Assembly: GCF_000521865.1 (NCBI RefSeq)
Contig: NZ_JAME01000010.1
Coordinates: forward strand, 62,001-126,000
Origin: Roseivivax isoporae LMG 25204
Lineage (GTDB): Bacteria; Pseudomonadota; Alphaproteobacteria; Rhodobacterales; Rhodobacteraceae
Direction: 5' to 3'
DNA length: 64,000 bases
Below, piece after piece: positions 15,357 through 24,507 of this stretch (positions are counted from its first letter, which is position 1; every line of letters begins with the position of its first letter). The position numbers and the translations under genes are program-made. The notes beneath the pieces are model-generated. The model saw nothing but the letters and a program-made list of their open reading frames with translations. It was not told the origin of the DNA and did not search any database.

Positions 15357-16172
15357 TCATCCCAGACGCTCCACGCACAGGCGCTCGCCGTCGAGGAAGA
15401 CCGTGACGGATGACTTGCGAAGCTCGGGGCCCAGCGTGTCGCTGGTCCGGTAGAGCCCGGCGATGGCCAGTAGCTCGGCGTCGAGGCTCTGGCAGAAGAT
15501 GCGCGCCTCGAGATCGCCGTTGATCCCGGCCATGGCGCGGCCGCGCATCTGTCCGTAGACATGCACGTTGCCGGCGGCGATCAGCTCGGCGCCCGACGAC
15601 ACCGGACCGACGATCGTCAGGTCGCCGTGCTCGGCCACGACGGTCTGGCCGGACCGCACGGGCCGCGTGATCAGGCGGTTCACCTGCGGTGCAGGCTCGG
15701 GCTCGGGGGCCGGGGCCGGTTCCAGCTGCAGGGCCGGCGCGAGGTCGACAGGCGGGCGCGCGGTGCGCGCGGCCGGCGCGGCGGCCTCGGGCTTGAACGC
15801 CCCGCGCAGGGGCGCGTCGCGGCCGCCCGCGAGCGCGATCAGGCCCGCCTCGGCCGCGGCCTTTTCCTGCGCGGCGGTGCCGTTCTGCACGCCGAAGACC
15901 GACAGGCGGCGCTGACGGAGCGCGTCGGCCAACGCCGCGATGTCCGCGGCCGTCGCCAGGCCCTCAGCGCCCTCGAGGTCGACCACGAGGGGCGCACCGG
16001 CGAAGAAGTTCGGTGTCTGCTCGAGCCGCGCGTCGAGCGCGGCGTAGAAGCCCTGATCGGGCGCGCCCCCGAGCCGGAGCGCCACCGCGGTGAAGAACCG
16101 CCCGCGGATCTGTAGGGGCCGCCGGGCGATATCCGCCCGCGCGTCCCACCCGGTCGCCACCTGTGGTTCCAA
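15357..16172 (-). CDS. minC: Septum formation inhibitor MinC
   Basis: About 271 residues. The N-terminal FtsZ-inhibiting domain begins near IRGRFFTAVALRLGG. A Pro/Ala/Glu-rich linker (PAPAPEPEPAPQ) leads to the C-terminal beta-helix domain (RSGQTVVAEHGDLTIVG, then GAELIAAGNVHVYGQMRGRA), which binds MinD. The start is uncertain: the frame is open to 16361, but TTG 16172 with a GGCAGGA upstream on the minus strand gives a normal length; a GTG at about 16160 is an alternative. First gene of minCDE, divergent from pyrF. Confidence 0.93.
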   Translation of the reverse strand: MEPQVATGWDARADIARRPLQIRGRFFTAVALRLGGAPDQGFYAALDARLEQTPNFFAGAPLVVDLEGAEGLATAADIAALADALRQRRLSVFGVQNGTAAQEKAAAEAGLIALAGGRDAPLRGAFKPEAAAPAARTARPPVDLAPALQLEPAPAPEPEPAPQVNRLITRPVRSGQTVVAEHGDLTIVGPVSSGAELIAAGNVHVYGQMRGRAMAGINGDLEARIFCQSLDAELLAIAGLYRTSDTLGPELRKSSVTVFLDGERLCVERLG

Positions 16173-16407
16173 GAGAAGTCCTGCCTTTGCCGCCTGTCGC
16201 GCACGGATTCGCGTCCGCGCGTCGCTGTCCCTCTCGTTAATCCGGGAGCGCGGCGGCGTCCACCGTCCCGCGGCGTCGGCCCCGGATTGAGCGGCGCGGC
16301 GCCGCATCATCTGCCGCAGGAACGTGCGCCGGGACTTGCGCGCACGCGCGTGCTGGGGCACCGCAGGGCGGCCCGACCCCGCAGCGCATCACAGAGGAGA
16401 CGCCGCC

Positions 16408-17220
16408 ATGACCACCGGATTCCGCGACACCGTGCTGGCCAGCGCCACCGACCGGCCGTCCTTCTGCGTGGGAATCGATCCCTCGACTGCGCTGCTGCAG
16501 GCGTGGGGCCTGCCCGACGATGCCGGCGGCGCGCTCGATTTCGCGCGCGCGCTCCTCGCCGCGTCCGAGGGGCTCGTTCCGGTGGTGAAGCCGCAGGTCG
16601 CCTATTTCGAACGCTTCGGCGCGGACGGGTTCGCCGCGCTCACCCGGGTTCTGGCCGAAGCGCGCGACCGCGGGCTCAAGGTGATCGCCGACGCCAAGCG
16701 CGGCGACATCGGCACCTCCTGCGAGGCCTACGCGGCCGCGTGGTTCGGACCCCGCGCGCCGATGCGGGCCGACGCGCTGACCGTGGCGCCCTATCTGGGC
16801 GTCGGCAGCCTCGTCCCGGTCTTCGAGGCGGCGGCGGCGGACGGCGCCTATGTCTTCGTGGTCGCGCGGTCCTCCAATCCCGAGGGCGAGCGGCTGCAGC
16901 AGGCGGGCGCGGGCCCGGTCTGGCGCGACGTTCTCGACGCCATCGCCGAGTGGGAAGCGGGCGCCGGCACGCCCCGCACCGTCGGCGCCGTGGTGGGCGC
17001 CACCGCGCCCGGCGACCTGAGACAGGCGGTCGCGGCACTTCCCGAGGCGCTGTTTCTCGCCCCGGGCATCGGCGCACAGGGCGCCTCGGCGGGCGACCTT
17101 GCCGCGGAGGGCCTGTCCACGCCCAACATCCTTCTGTCCTCGAGCCGCGCGATCGCCCGGCTCGGGCCCGATCGCGGCGCCCTCCGCGCGGGCATCGAGG
17201 AGGCGCTCGCGGGCCTCTGA
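16408..17220 (+). CDS. pyrF: Orotidine 5'-phosphate decarboxylase, long (type 2) form
   Basis: A 270-residue TIM-barrel enzyme converting orotidine monophosphate to UMP, the last step of pyrimidine synthesis. The catalytic motif is DAKRGDIGTS (about residues 97-106), preceded by a FCVGIDPS phosphate/substrate strand and followed by LTVAPYLGVGSL. The DAKRGDIG form and 270-residue length are of the mycobacterial/myxobacterial type 2 group; the short enterobacterial type has D-x-K-x-x-D-I-P-N-T and about 230-245 residues. ATG 16408 follows an AGAGGAGA ribosome binding site. It is a single-gene unit, divergent from minC and closed by a hairpin at 17275-17292. Confidence 0.9.
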   Translation: MTTGFRDTVLASATDRPSFCVGIDPSTALLQAWGLPDDAGGALDFARALLAASEGLVPVVKPQVAYFERFGADGFAALTRVLAEARDRGLKVIADAKRGDIGTSCEAYAAAWFGPRAPMRADALTVAPYLGVGSLVPVFEAAAADGAYVFVVARSSNPEGERLQQAGAGPVWRDVLDAIAEWEAGAGTPRTVGAVVGATAPGDLRQAVAALPEALFLAPGIGAQGASAGDLAAEGLSTPNILLSSSRAIARLGPDRGALRAGIEEALAGL

Positions 17221-17274
17221 GCCCGCGGTCCGCATCGTCCCGAATCGCGTGCGGACGAGCCCCGCGCGGCGCCG

Positions 17275-17292
17275 GCCCCGGGGGTCCGGGGC
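17275..17292 (+). terminator. Terminator hairpin after pyrF
   Basis: GCCCCGG (17275-17281), loop GGGT, CCGGGGC (17286-17292), followed by GATTTC. It lies 55 bases after the pyrF stop and before the teaA leader. Confidence 0.5.
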
Positions 17293-17323
17293 GATTTCAA
17301 GTTGACATCGACTCATCCCCCCC

Positions 17324-17358
17324 GGACCTTTGGGGGGTCTTTCCGCTCGGAAAGGTCC
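17324..17358 (+). promoter_or_regulatory. Nested inverted repeats in the teaA leader
   Basis: GGACCTTT (17324-17331) is complementary to AAAGGTCC (17351-17358). Inside this, CTTTCCG (17339-17345) pairs with CGGAAAG (17348-17354). The two stems share the AAAG of the right arm (17351-17354), so they exclude each other. A TTGACA hexamer is at 17302-17307, but no convincing -10 follows at normal spacing. The structure ends about 70 bases before the teaA start; it could be an operator or a leader RNA switch for the transporter operon. Confidence 0.4.
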
Positions 17359-17429
17359 CAAAATTCATGCCGGTTGTCCGGGCGCGATCCACGCGACCCC
17401 GGGCGGGCGGAACCAGGGAGATGAAAGAA

Positions 17430-18443
17430 ATGACCCGCAAACTGTTCATGCTGACGAGCGCCTTCGCCCTTGCGACGGGGGTGAACGCGGCCGGTGCCGA
17501 TACCTGGCGCTATGCCTTCGAGGAAGCCCTCGACGAGGTTCAGGGCAAGTTCGCCCAGAAGTTCAAGGAAGAGATCGAGGCGAACTCCGACCACGAGGTG
17601 CAGCTCTTCCCGTTCGGCACGCTTGGCGAATCCGCGGACATCATGGAGCAGGCCCAATCGGGGATCCTGCAGTTCGTGGACCAGTCGCCCGGCTTCACCG
17701 GCGCGCTGATCCCCGAAGCGCAGGTCTTCTTCGTGCCCTACCTGCTGCCGCAGGACGAGGAGACGCTGGCGGAGTTCTTCCGCACCTCGACCGCGATCAA
17801 CGAGATGTTCCCGCCGCTCTACGAGGAACAGGGGCTGAAGCTGCTGACCATGTTCCCCGAGGGCGAGGTCATGATGACCACCGCCGAACCGGTGACGGGG
17901 CCCGCGGACCTCAACGAGGTGAAGTTCCGCGTCATGACGAACCCGCTTCTCGTGGAGAGCTACCAGGCCTTCGGCGCGACGCCGACGCCGCTGCCCTGGG
18001 GCGAGGTCTACGGCGCGCTGCAGACCGGCATCATCCAGGGCCAGGAAAACCCGGCCTTCTTCATCGAGTCGACCAAGATGTACGAGGTGACCGACCACAT
18101 CACGCGGGCCGGGCACAACAACTTCACCACCGCGGTGATGGCGAACCTCGACTTCTTCGAAGGTCTTCCGGAGGAGGAGCAGACGCTGATCAACGACGCC
18201 ATCGACACGGCCTTCGAGTACATCATCGAGTACCAGGAAGGCCTGACCGAGGAATCGCTCGAGAAGATCAAGGAAGCCAAGCCCTCGATCACCATCACCA
18301 CGCTGTCCGAGGAGGAGCGCCAGCCCTTCATGGACACCGCTGAGGCCGTGGAGCAGGAGTTCCTCGAGATCGGCGGCGACCAGGCGCAGGAGATCCTCGA
18401 CCAGTTAAAGGCGGATCTCGAGGCGGTCGGCGCGGAAAGCTGA
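17430..18443 (+). CDS. teaA: Ectoine/hydroxyectoine TRAP transporter binding protein TeaA
   Basis: A 337-residue DctP-family periplasmic binding protein with an N-terminal signal ([20 protein letters not shown], cleavage near AGA-DTW). The mature sequence reads like Halomonas elongata TeaA over most of its length: [77 protein letters not shown] and the ending [20 protein letters not shown]. It captures ectoines, osmoprotectants, for Na+-driven uptake. ATG 17430 is preferred over the in-frame ATG 17421 because the GGGAG at 17416-17420 abuts the earlier ATG but lies 9 bases from the later one. A 14-bp stem-loop follows the gene, then teaB and teaC. Confidence 0.9.
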   Translation: MTRKLFMLTSAFALATGVNAAGADTWRYAFEEALDEVQGKFAQKFKEEIEANSDHEVQLFPFGTLGESADIMEQAQSGILQFVDQSPGFTGALIPEAQVFFVPYLLPQDEETLAEFFRTSTAINEMFPPLYEEQGLKLLTMFPEGEVMMTTAEPVTGPADLNEVKFRVMTNPLLVESYQAFGATPTPLPWGEVYGALQTGIIQGQENPAFFIESTKMYEVTDHITRAGHNNFTTAVMANLDFFEGLPEEEQTLINDAIDTAFEYIIEYQEGLTEESLEKIKEAKPSITITTLSEEERQPFMDTAEAVEQEFLEIGGDQAQEILDQLKADLEAVGAES

Positions 18444-18462
18444 CGTCCCGCCCCGCGTGACC

Positions 18463-18495
18463 GGTGCCGGGCCGCCCCCGCGGCGGCCCGGCACC
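18463..18495 (+). terminator. Intercistronic stem-loop between teaA and teaB
   Basis: GGTGCCGGGCCGCC (18463-18476) and GGCGGCCCGGCACC (18482-18495) give a perfect 14-bp stem with a 5-base loop, 19 bases after the teaA stop. It has no U-run. Position suggests partial termination or protection of the binding-protein mRNA, keeping teaA in excess over the permease genes. Confidence 0.7.
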
Positions 18496-18534
18496 CCTTG
18501 CCGGCACGCACCTTCCCCTCCCGAGGACAGTCCC

Positions 18535-19185
18535 ATGACGACACGCAACGAAGAGGTGTCCGCGCGCGACACCGACATCGCCCCCACCGGCGCGGCCCCC
18601 GCCGCCGATGCCGACATCGACGATTCCGCCTATGTCTCCGGCCTGCCCGGCATCCTGGGCGTCGTCGATGTCGCCATCGCGCGGATCGAGGCGATCCTCC
18701 TCGCCGTCGGCGTGCTCCTGATGGCCCTCAACACCGTGGCGAACGTGGTGGGACGGTTCCTGCTCGGCCGCAGCATCTTCTTCTCGGAGGAGCTGAACCA
18801 GGCGCTCATCATCCTCATCACCTTCGCGGGCATCTCCTACGCCGCGCGGCACGGGCGGCACATCCGCATGTCGGCGATCTTCGACGCGCTGACGCCCGCC
18901 CTGCGCAAGCCGCTGATGGTGATCATCGCGGCGGTGACGGCGGCGGCGATGTTCCTGCTCGCGTGGTACTCGGTCGAGTACGTGACGACCCAGGCCTCGC
19001 GCGGGCGGCTCCTGCCGGCGCTGCAGGTTCCCGTCTGGTGGATCATCGTCTGGGCGCCGCTCGGCTTCTTCCTGACCGGCCTGCAATACAGCCTGACCGC
19101 GATCAAGAACGTGATCCACAAGGACATCTGGCTGTCGACGAGCACCATGGAAGGCTACGACGACACCGGCCGGGAGGAGGTCTGA
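18535..19185 (+). CDS. teaB: Ectoine TRAP transporter small permease TeaB (DctQ)
   Basis: A 216-residue membrane protein with four hydrophobic segments: [52 protein letters not shown] and [20 protein letters not shown]. The sequence [12 protein letters not shown] fits the DctQ E-E-x-x-x pattern, and the N-terminal 45 residues are a soluble acidic extension. DctQ subunits bridge the binding protein and the large permease. It ends 3 bases before the teaC start and is preceded by a clear ribosome binding site. Confidence 0.9.
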   Translation: MTTRNEEVSARDTDIAPTGAAPAADADIDDSAYVSGLPGILGVVDVAIARIEAILLAVGVLLMALNTVANVVGRFLLGRSIFFSEELNQALIILITFAGISYAARHGRHIRMSAIFDALTPALRKPLMVIIAAVTAAAMFLLAWYSVEYVTTQASRGRLLPALQVPVWWIIVWAPLGFFLTGLQYSLTAIKNVIHKDIWLSTSTMEGYDDTGREEV

Positions 19186-19188
19186 GCC

Positions 19189-20475
19189 ATGAGCCTGATG
19201 ATCTTCGGCAGCATGATCGTGCTGCTCCTGCTCGGTTTTCCCATGATGATCCCGCTGATCGCGGGCTCGCTCATCGGCTTCGTGTCGCTCTTCGGCGGGG
19301 TCGGGCAACTCGACACCATGGTGCAGCAGATCCTCGCGGGCATCCGCCCCGCGAGCCTGATCGCCGTGCCCATGTTCATCTTCGCCGCCGACATAATGAC
19401 GCGCGGACAATCTGCCGCGCGCCTCATCGACCTCGTCATGGCCTTCGTCGGCCACCTCAAGGGCGGGCTCGCGGTGTCGACCGCCACCGCCTGCACGCTT
19501 TTCGGCGCGGTGTCGGGATCGACGCAGGCGACCGTGGTCGCGGTGGGCGGCCCGCTGCGCCCGCGCATGCTCAAGGCCGGCTACAACGACAGCTTCGTGC
19601 TGGCGCTCATCGTGAACGCGTCGGACATCGCGTTCCTGATCCCGCCGTCGATCGGCATGATCATCTACGGCGTCGTCTCGGGCACCTCGATCTCGGAACT
19701 CTTCATCGCGGGGATCGGGCCGGGGCTGCTGATCCTCTTCATGTTCTCGGTCTACTCCTACATCTACGCGCGGCGGCACAACGTGCCGACCGAGGAAAAG
19801 TCGACCTGGTCGGAGAGGATGTCGGCCATGCGCCGCGCGCTCTGGCCGCTCGGCTTCCCGGTCATCATCGTCGGCGGCATCTACGGCGGCATCTTCTCGC
19901 CCACCGAGGCGGCGGCGGCCTGCGTGCTCTACGCGCTCATCCTCGAGATGGTCGTGTTCCGCGAGATGAGCCTGCGCGAACTCTACGCCACGGCGAAGTC
20001 GACGGGCCTCATCACGGCGGTCGTGTTCATCCTCGTGGGCGCGGGCGCGGCGTTCTCCTATGTGATCAGCTTCGCGCAGATCCCGCAGCAGGTGCTGGGG
20101 TCGATCGGCATCGACGAGATGGGCCCCTACGCGATCCTCTTCACCATCTCGATCGCGTTCTTCGTGGGCTGCATGTTCGTGGACCCGATCGTGGTCATCC
20201 TGATCCTCGTGCCGATCTTCGCGCCGGTGGTCGATTCCGCCGGGCTCGACCCGGTGCTCGTGGGCACGATCATCACCCTGCAGGTCGCCATCGGCAGCGC
20301 GACTCCGCCCTTCGGCTGCGACATCTTCACCGCCATCGCGGTGTTCAAGCGACCCTATGCCGAGGTGATCCGCGGCACGCCGCCCTTCATCGTGATGCTG
20401 CTGACGGTGGCCGTGCTGCTGATCTTCTTCCCCCAGATCGCGCTGTTCCTGCGTGACATCGCCTTCGCGGACTGA
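19189..20475 (+). CDS. teaC: Ectoine TRAP transporter large permease TeaC (DctM)
   Basis: A 428-residue polytopic membrane protein, normal length for DctM. It shows the two homologous transport repeats with their conserved re-entrant strings: ATACTLFGAVSGSTQATVVA, then AFLIPPSIGMIIYGVVSGTS and, in the second half, QVAIGSATPPFGCDIFTAIA. DctM carries the Na+-coupled translocation path of TRAP transporters. Last membrane gene of the operon; a UspA-type gene begins 11 bases later. Confidence 0.93.
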   Translation: MSLMIFGSMIVLLLLGFPMMIPLIAGSLIGFVSLFGGVGQLDTMVQQILAGIRPASLIAVPMFIFAADIMTRGQSAARLIDLVMAFVGHLKGGLAVSTATACTLFGAVSGSTQATVVAVGGPLRPRMLKAGYNDSFVLALIVNASDIAFLIPPSIGMIIYGVVSGTSISELFIAGIGPGLLILFMFSVYSYIYARRHNVPTEEKSTWSERMSAMRRALWPLGFPVIIVGGIYGGIFSPTEAAAACVLYALILEMVVFREMSLRELYATAKSTGLITAVVFILVGAGAAFSYVISFAQIPQQVLGSIGIDEMGPYAILFTISIAFFVGCMFVDPIVVILILVPIFAPVVDSAGLDPVLVGTIITLQVAIGSATPPFGCDIFTAIAVFKRPYAEVIRGTPPFIVMLLTVAVLLIFFPQIALFLRDIAFAD

Positions 20476-20486
20476 GGAGAGGCCCG

Positions 20487-20930
20487 ATGTTCCAGACGAT
20501 TCTCGCCGCCTACGACGGATCGAAGGGGGCGCTGCAGGCGCTCGACAAGGCCGCGGGCCTCGCGCGGCTGACCGGGGCCGAGGTCAAGGTGCTGACCGTC
20601 TACCGCCACCATTCCATGCTCGAGGCGTCGCTCTCGATGGTGCGCGGGATTTCCGACACGCGCGGCAACCTCGACGACGTGATGCGCGGCATCGCGCGCG
20701 AGACCGCCGAGGACGCGAAGGCGCACCTGAAGGGCGCCGGCGTCGAACGCGCCGCCGCCTATATCCAGGGCGGGCCCTCGGCGCGCACGATCGTTTCCTT
20801 CGCGCGCGAGAACGCCTGCGACCTGATCGTGCTGGGGTCGCGCGGGCTCGGATCGTCCGAGGGTTACCTGCTGGGCTCGGTCAGCCACAAAGTGACGAGC
20901 CTGACCGACATCCCCGTCCTCGTCGTCTGA
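20487..20930 (+). CDS. teaD: UspA-family ATP-binding protein TeaD
   Basis: A 147-residue universal stress protein fold. The nucleotide-binding signature G-2x-G-9x-G(S) is complete near the C-terminus (VLGSRGLGSSEGYLLGSVS), predicting an ATP-binding UspA rather than the non-binding type. In Halomonas elongata the gene following teaABC encodes TeaD, a UspA that lowers TeaABC transport, and the same gene order is present here. Start ATG 20487 follows a GAGGAGAGG ribosome binding site, 11 bases after the teaC stop. The end is 16 bases from the convergent gene. Confidence 0.85.
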   Translation: MFQTILAAYDGSKGALQALDKAAGLARLTGAEVKVLTVYRHHSMLEASLSMVRGISDTRGNLDDVMRGIARETAEDAKAHLKGAGVERAAAYIQGGPSARTIVSFARENACDLIVLGSRGLGSSEGYLLGSVSHKVTSLTDIPVLVV

Positions 20931-20946
20931 ACCCCGGGCGCGGGCA

Positions 20947-22947
20947 TCAGCCCTGCGCGGGGACCGGCGCGCGCGCCCCCGTGCGGTCGCGTGCCCAGGA
21001 TCCCACTGCCATGTCCCGCACCCGCGCGATGGCCTCGGCCGGGACCGGGCGCACGCCCGCGGGCCGCACCGCGTGGTCGTGGAACAGGTAGATGCGCGAC
21101 AGGAACGCCTCGAACGGCAGCGAGCCCTCGCCATGCCGTTCGCCGTGGCCGCCGGTGGTGACGACGACGCCGTTGCCCCAGTCCTGCGCGCTGTCGTTGT
21201 TCGGATTGTAGAAGAACACCCGCATCTCGCCCGACCGCCCCGGCGCGACGCGCAGGATGGTGATGGCGTGCCATCCCACGAAGCTGCCCGTCGGGTCGGT
21301 ATAGGCGATGCCCGCGGGCTGCGGATGGATGAGCGGCCGGCCCCCGTTGTAGTCGGGATGGTAGCTCTGGTGGAAACCCGTCAGGAAATCGTCGTAGTCG
21401 GCGAGCGCGCCGGTTGCGATGTCGACCGCCACACGGCAGTCGCGGCGGACCCACCAGCCGTGGAACTCGGGGTTGATCCAGCGGTGCGGGTCGCCGTCGC
21501 GGCCCGCGCAGAGGCGCCCCATCTCGGCATAGATGCGGTCGAGATGCGGCACGAGCAGCACCGATACCGGGTCCGCGTCGATGGGACCCGCCCCGGCAAG
21601 CCCGCTCGGCAGGTCCGCGGACACGATGGGCGTGCCCTCGAAATGCATATTGATGGTGTCGGCCTCGGCCGCCTCGACGACGAGGTGCAGGAGGTAGTCG
21701 GGATCGTTCAACGCCCACATGGACAGCGCACGCGCCGACTGGCAGGTGGGATTCGCCCCCTGCCCCACGCCGAGCGGCTGCCCGAGGATGACGAGCGCGC
21801 CCGCGACGAGCAGCGTCTCGGCCGGCACCGCGGGCCCGAAGGCCAGTTCGAGCCGCGCGCGCACGCCCGGATCGAGGTCGAGCGCCAGCACCCGCTGCAA
21901 CGCCGGCACGATGGGCGCGCCGTGCATCACGCCACGGTCCATCATCGCCGAGAGGCCGTAGATCGCCTGCGGCGTGAAGGGCGTGACCGCCCGCCGCACG
22001 AGGTCCTCCACGAGCCCGCTGTAGCAGCGCCAGCAGTCGAGCCCGGTCGTCCCGAGCCCCAGTGCCTCGGGCACGAGCTGCCGGTCGCCGAAATCGAGCG
22101 CCCAGGTCAGGAACGTCGCGTGGTAGTCCGACACGAGGCCCGTGTCGTGCATCGACCGCGCGAACCCCATCGCCTCGCGCGACAGGCCGTTCTCGTCGAG
22201 CGTGTCGAGCCGCTCGGCGTAGACCGCAACGCCCGGATCGTCGAGCGTCTCGGCCGTCGGACCGAACAGCGCGCTGACCAGCCGTTCGGCGCCCAGCCGC
22301 TCCGCGCCGGGTTCGGCGCCGTGGCGATTGAGGGCGATGGCGATCTGCGCGATCATCTCACGCACCGGCGCCACCTGCACGGGTCGCTGCTCGAGCAGCC
22401 GCCAGATCTCGGCGACGAGCACGCCCAGCACGTCGCGCAGACCGATCCGGTCCGCGACGAAGCGCAGGAGTGCCGCGCTTTCGGCGTCCCGGTCGCCGCG
22501 GGCCCGCGAGGCCTCGTCCGAAAAGCTGAAGAAGCGCCGCAGGTTCAGCGCAAGGACCTGGGTCAGGAAATGGCGCGCATGGTCGGTGCCGAGCGTCGGG
22601 TGCTGCTCGACGCGGCCCGTCGCCACGGCGAGAAAACGCATGAGGCTTGCCGTCTCGAGCGCCGCGCGCCGGGGATCGGCGGCGTCGAGCGATCCCGCCA
22701 CCAGCTGCGGCAGGAGCACCGTCGGCCGGTCCCAGTCCGAGCCCGCGAAGAGGCCCGCCGCTTCCATGCGCCCCGCCCGGTCGAGCACGGCCTCCGCGCC
22801 GCCCGCGACGCGCATGAGGCGCGCCACGAGGTCGAAGACCAGCCCCTGGTGGCGCCCCTTGGCGAAGGGGCGCGACTGTTCCAGCCGGACGATGGCCTGG
22901 TCGAGCGTGGCGCTCAGCCGGTCGAGGTCTGGCGATGTCTGGTCCAT
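20947..22947 (-). CDS. Large protein of unknown function with a possible Cys-His-Asn hydrolase domain
   Basis: A 666-residue soluble protein; no signal peptide. The first 370 residues are helical and Ala/Leu/Arg-rich. The C-terminal 280 residues look enzymatic. A helix begins with Cys402 in NPTCQSARALSMWALNDPDY, as in papain-like or transglutaminase folds where the nucleophile starts a helix. His560 is in GSFVGWHAITIL, and Asn581 is in FFYNPNND, in the order and spacing of a Cys-His-Asn triad; R-I-Y-L-F-H-D-H closes the domain. I do not recognise a named family. It lies 39 bases downstream of an ATP-grasp gene in the same direction, so a ligase plus peptidase/amidase-like partner is inferred. 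The triad is a by-eye prediction. Confidence 0.6.
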   Translation of the reverse strand: MDQTSPDLDRLSATLDQAIVRLEQSRPFAKGRHQGLVFDLVARLMRVAGGAEAVLDRAGRMEAAGLFAGSDWDRPTVLLPQLVAGSLDAADPRRAALETASLMRFLAVATGRVEQHPTLGTDHARHFLTQVLALNLRRFFSFSDEASRARGDRDAESAALLRFVADRIGLRDVLGVLVAEIWRLLEQRPVQVAPVREMIAQIAIALNRHGAEPGAERLGAERLVSALFGPTAETLDDPGVAVYAERLDTLDENGLSREAMGFARSMHDTGLVSDYHATFLTWALDFGDRQLVPEALGLGTTGLDCWRCYSGLVEDLVRRAVTPFTPQAIYGLSAMMDRGVMHGAPIVPALQRVLALDLDPGVRARLELAFGPAVPAETLLVAGALVILGQPLGVGQGANPTCQSARALSMWALNDPDYLLHLVVEAAEADTINMHFEGTPIVSADLPSGLAGAGPIDADPVSVLLVPHLDRIYAEMGRLCAGRDGDPHRWINPEFHGWWVRRDCRVAVDIATGALADYDDFLTGFHQSYHPDYNGGRPLIHPQPAGIAYTDPTGSFVGWHAITILRVAPGRSGEMRVFFYNPNNDSAQDWGNGVVVTTGGHGERHGEGSLPFEAFLSRIYLFHDHAVRPAGVRPVPAEAIARVRDMAVGSWARDRTGARAPVPAQG

Positions 22948-22986
22948 CTGGCATCCCGCCTGGGCAAGATCGTCTGCCTGCCGTGG

Positions 22987-24213
22987 TCAGACATAGAAAT
23001 CAAGCTCTTCCTGCGCCTTCAAGAGGTCGCGCAGCTTGTGCGGATCGTCGCCGAAGAAATAGGCGAGCCCCCAATGGGTGCCGAAGGCGGTGCGCTTGGC
23101 GACCTTCTGCTCCATCGGGTCCGACAGCTGGTGGAACTCGAAGTACGGGTGGTTCTCGGTCTCCTCGGGCACCTGCAGGCGGCTGACGACGCGCCGGCGC
23201 GGATAGACGCCGAAGCAGCCCGCATGGCCCTTTGCGCCGGTCACCTCCTCGGGGAAGAAGGCATCGATCTCGTCCTGCGTAGTCTTCGGATCGAACATCA
23301 GCACCATCGCCTGGTAGCCGTTGAAGCCGTAGGCGCGCTCGATCAGTTCAAGCGCGTTGAAGCCCGGCGGACGGTAGGCGACCTCGCCGAAGTAGAGCTT
23401 GTTGTCGCTCGTCAGGAAGTACTCGGGGTGGATGAAGCCGAAGTCGATGTCGAAGGCCTCGATCAGCTTCTCGATCTCCTCGGTGATGCGCGCGCGATGC
23501 GCCTCGAGCTCCGGCGTCGCCGGCACGAAGACCGAGTAGCCGAGCGTCACGTATTCCGAGATGTTGAGGAAATGGACCTTGCGGTCCTTGATCCACGCCT
23601 CCACCGCGAATTCCCAGCCGTCGAGATGGCTCTCGAGCAGCGCGGGAAATTCGTCGTCGGGAATGTTGTCCACGTCCTCGGGCGTCCGGATCACCCGGTG
23701 GCCGGCCGTGCCCGACTTGTCGAACGCCTTGAAATGGATCGGATCGTTCGGGTCGCCGTCGAGCTTGAGCAGCGTCTGGTTCACCCGCTTGAGGAACCGG
23801 ATCACGTCGACGCGGTCATGCGCCTCCTCGAACACGCCGACGCGGATGCCGCCGAGCTGCGCGCGCCGCTTCATCAGCGACTTGTCACGGAACAGCATCG
23901 ACTGGCCCAGCAGCCGCGGGTTGTCCATGAGGACGGCGTTGATGGCCCCCGCCCATTCCACGGTCTCCTCGAAGAGAGGAATGGCGACGTCGACGCCATC
24001 CTCCTTCAGCCGCTGGGCAAGCTCGTGCGACCGCTCGTTGAGCCGGGTGAAGTCCCAGGGAATGAACGGGATCTCGTTCTGTGTGCAGTACTCCTCGGCC
24101 CAGGGCGGTGCGACCACCACGTAGCGCCGGTCGAACCGGTCCACGGCGTCGATCGCGTTGAGGCTCCAGCCAAGGATGGCAATGTAGCCCTTTTCCGGGT
24201 TCCTGTCGGTCAT
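22987..24213 (-). CDS. ATP-grasp family ligase, substrate unknown
   Basis: A 408-residue enzyme. ATG 24213 is preceded on the minus strand by GGAGG. The N-terminal 95 residues form an alpha/beta domain (YIAILGWSLNAIDAVDRFDR). The ATP-grasp part follows: a basic FRDKSLMKRRAQ helix, a FKAFDKSGTAGHRVI glycine-rich loop, hinge and adenine-binding strands around FAVEAWIKDRKVHFLNISEY, and a metal-binding end FGFIHPEYFLTSDNKLYFGE then VAYRPPGFNALELI, with Glu and Asn in the usual places. Such enzymes join a carboxylate to an amine or similar nucleophile through an acyl-phosphate. No purine or biotin enzyme signature is evident. It is the first gene of a two-gene unit with the possible hydrolase. Confidence 0.75.
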   Translation of the reverse strand: MTDRNPEKGYIAILGWSLNAIDAVDRFDRRYVVVAPPWAEEYCTQNEIPFIPWDFTRLNERSHELAQRLKEDGVDVAIPLFEETVEWAGAINAVLMDNPRLLGQSMLFRDKSLMKRRAQLGGIRVGVFEEAHDRVDVIRFLKRVNQTLLKLDGDPNDPIHFKAFDKSGTAGHRVIRTPEDVDNIPDDEFPALLESHLDGWEFAVEAWIKDRKVHFLNISEYVTLGYSVFVPATPELEAHRARITEEIEKLIEAFDIDFGFIHPEYFLTSDNKLYFGEVAYRPPGFNALELIERAYGFNGYQAMVLMFDPKTTQDEIDAFFPEEVTGAKGHAGCFGVYPRRRVVSRLQVPEETENHPYFEFHQLSDPMEQKVAKRTAFGTHWGLAYFFGDDPHKLRDLLKAQEELDFYV

Positions 24214-24507
24214 GTATCCTCCGTTCTGGCCGGGTCTCTGCGCCCGGTCGCGCGCGCCGTTGAAAGGTCCGGACGGACTGTGCGCGCAGGCGGAGTGGCG
24301 GTCGCGCGAGAGCCGCGGACCTGCCTGCAAACCGCCGTTTCGGTACATCTACCTATTGCGATGTGGCCCCGGGACAACCCGCAGCGGTCGACAGAGTGGC
24401 GCGCGGGGCCGATCGTGACGGAACAATCGGCCCGGCCCGGGCTTGATCCGTTGACGGCGCGCCGGGTGGTCCGGCGCGTTCCCGTCCCCGTCGAAAGGAT
24501 CGCCGCC

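Noticed and set aside
21073-24507. Stop-free plus-strand frame of more than 3 kb running into the SHOCT gene
   Set aside because: It is the antisense of the ATP-grasp and 666-residue genes, has no ribosome binding site, and is Arg/His-rich shadow sequence; only the part from 24508 is a gene.
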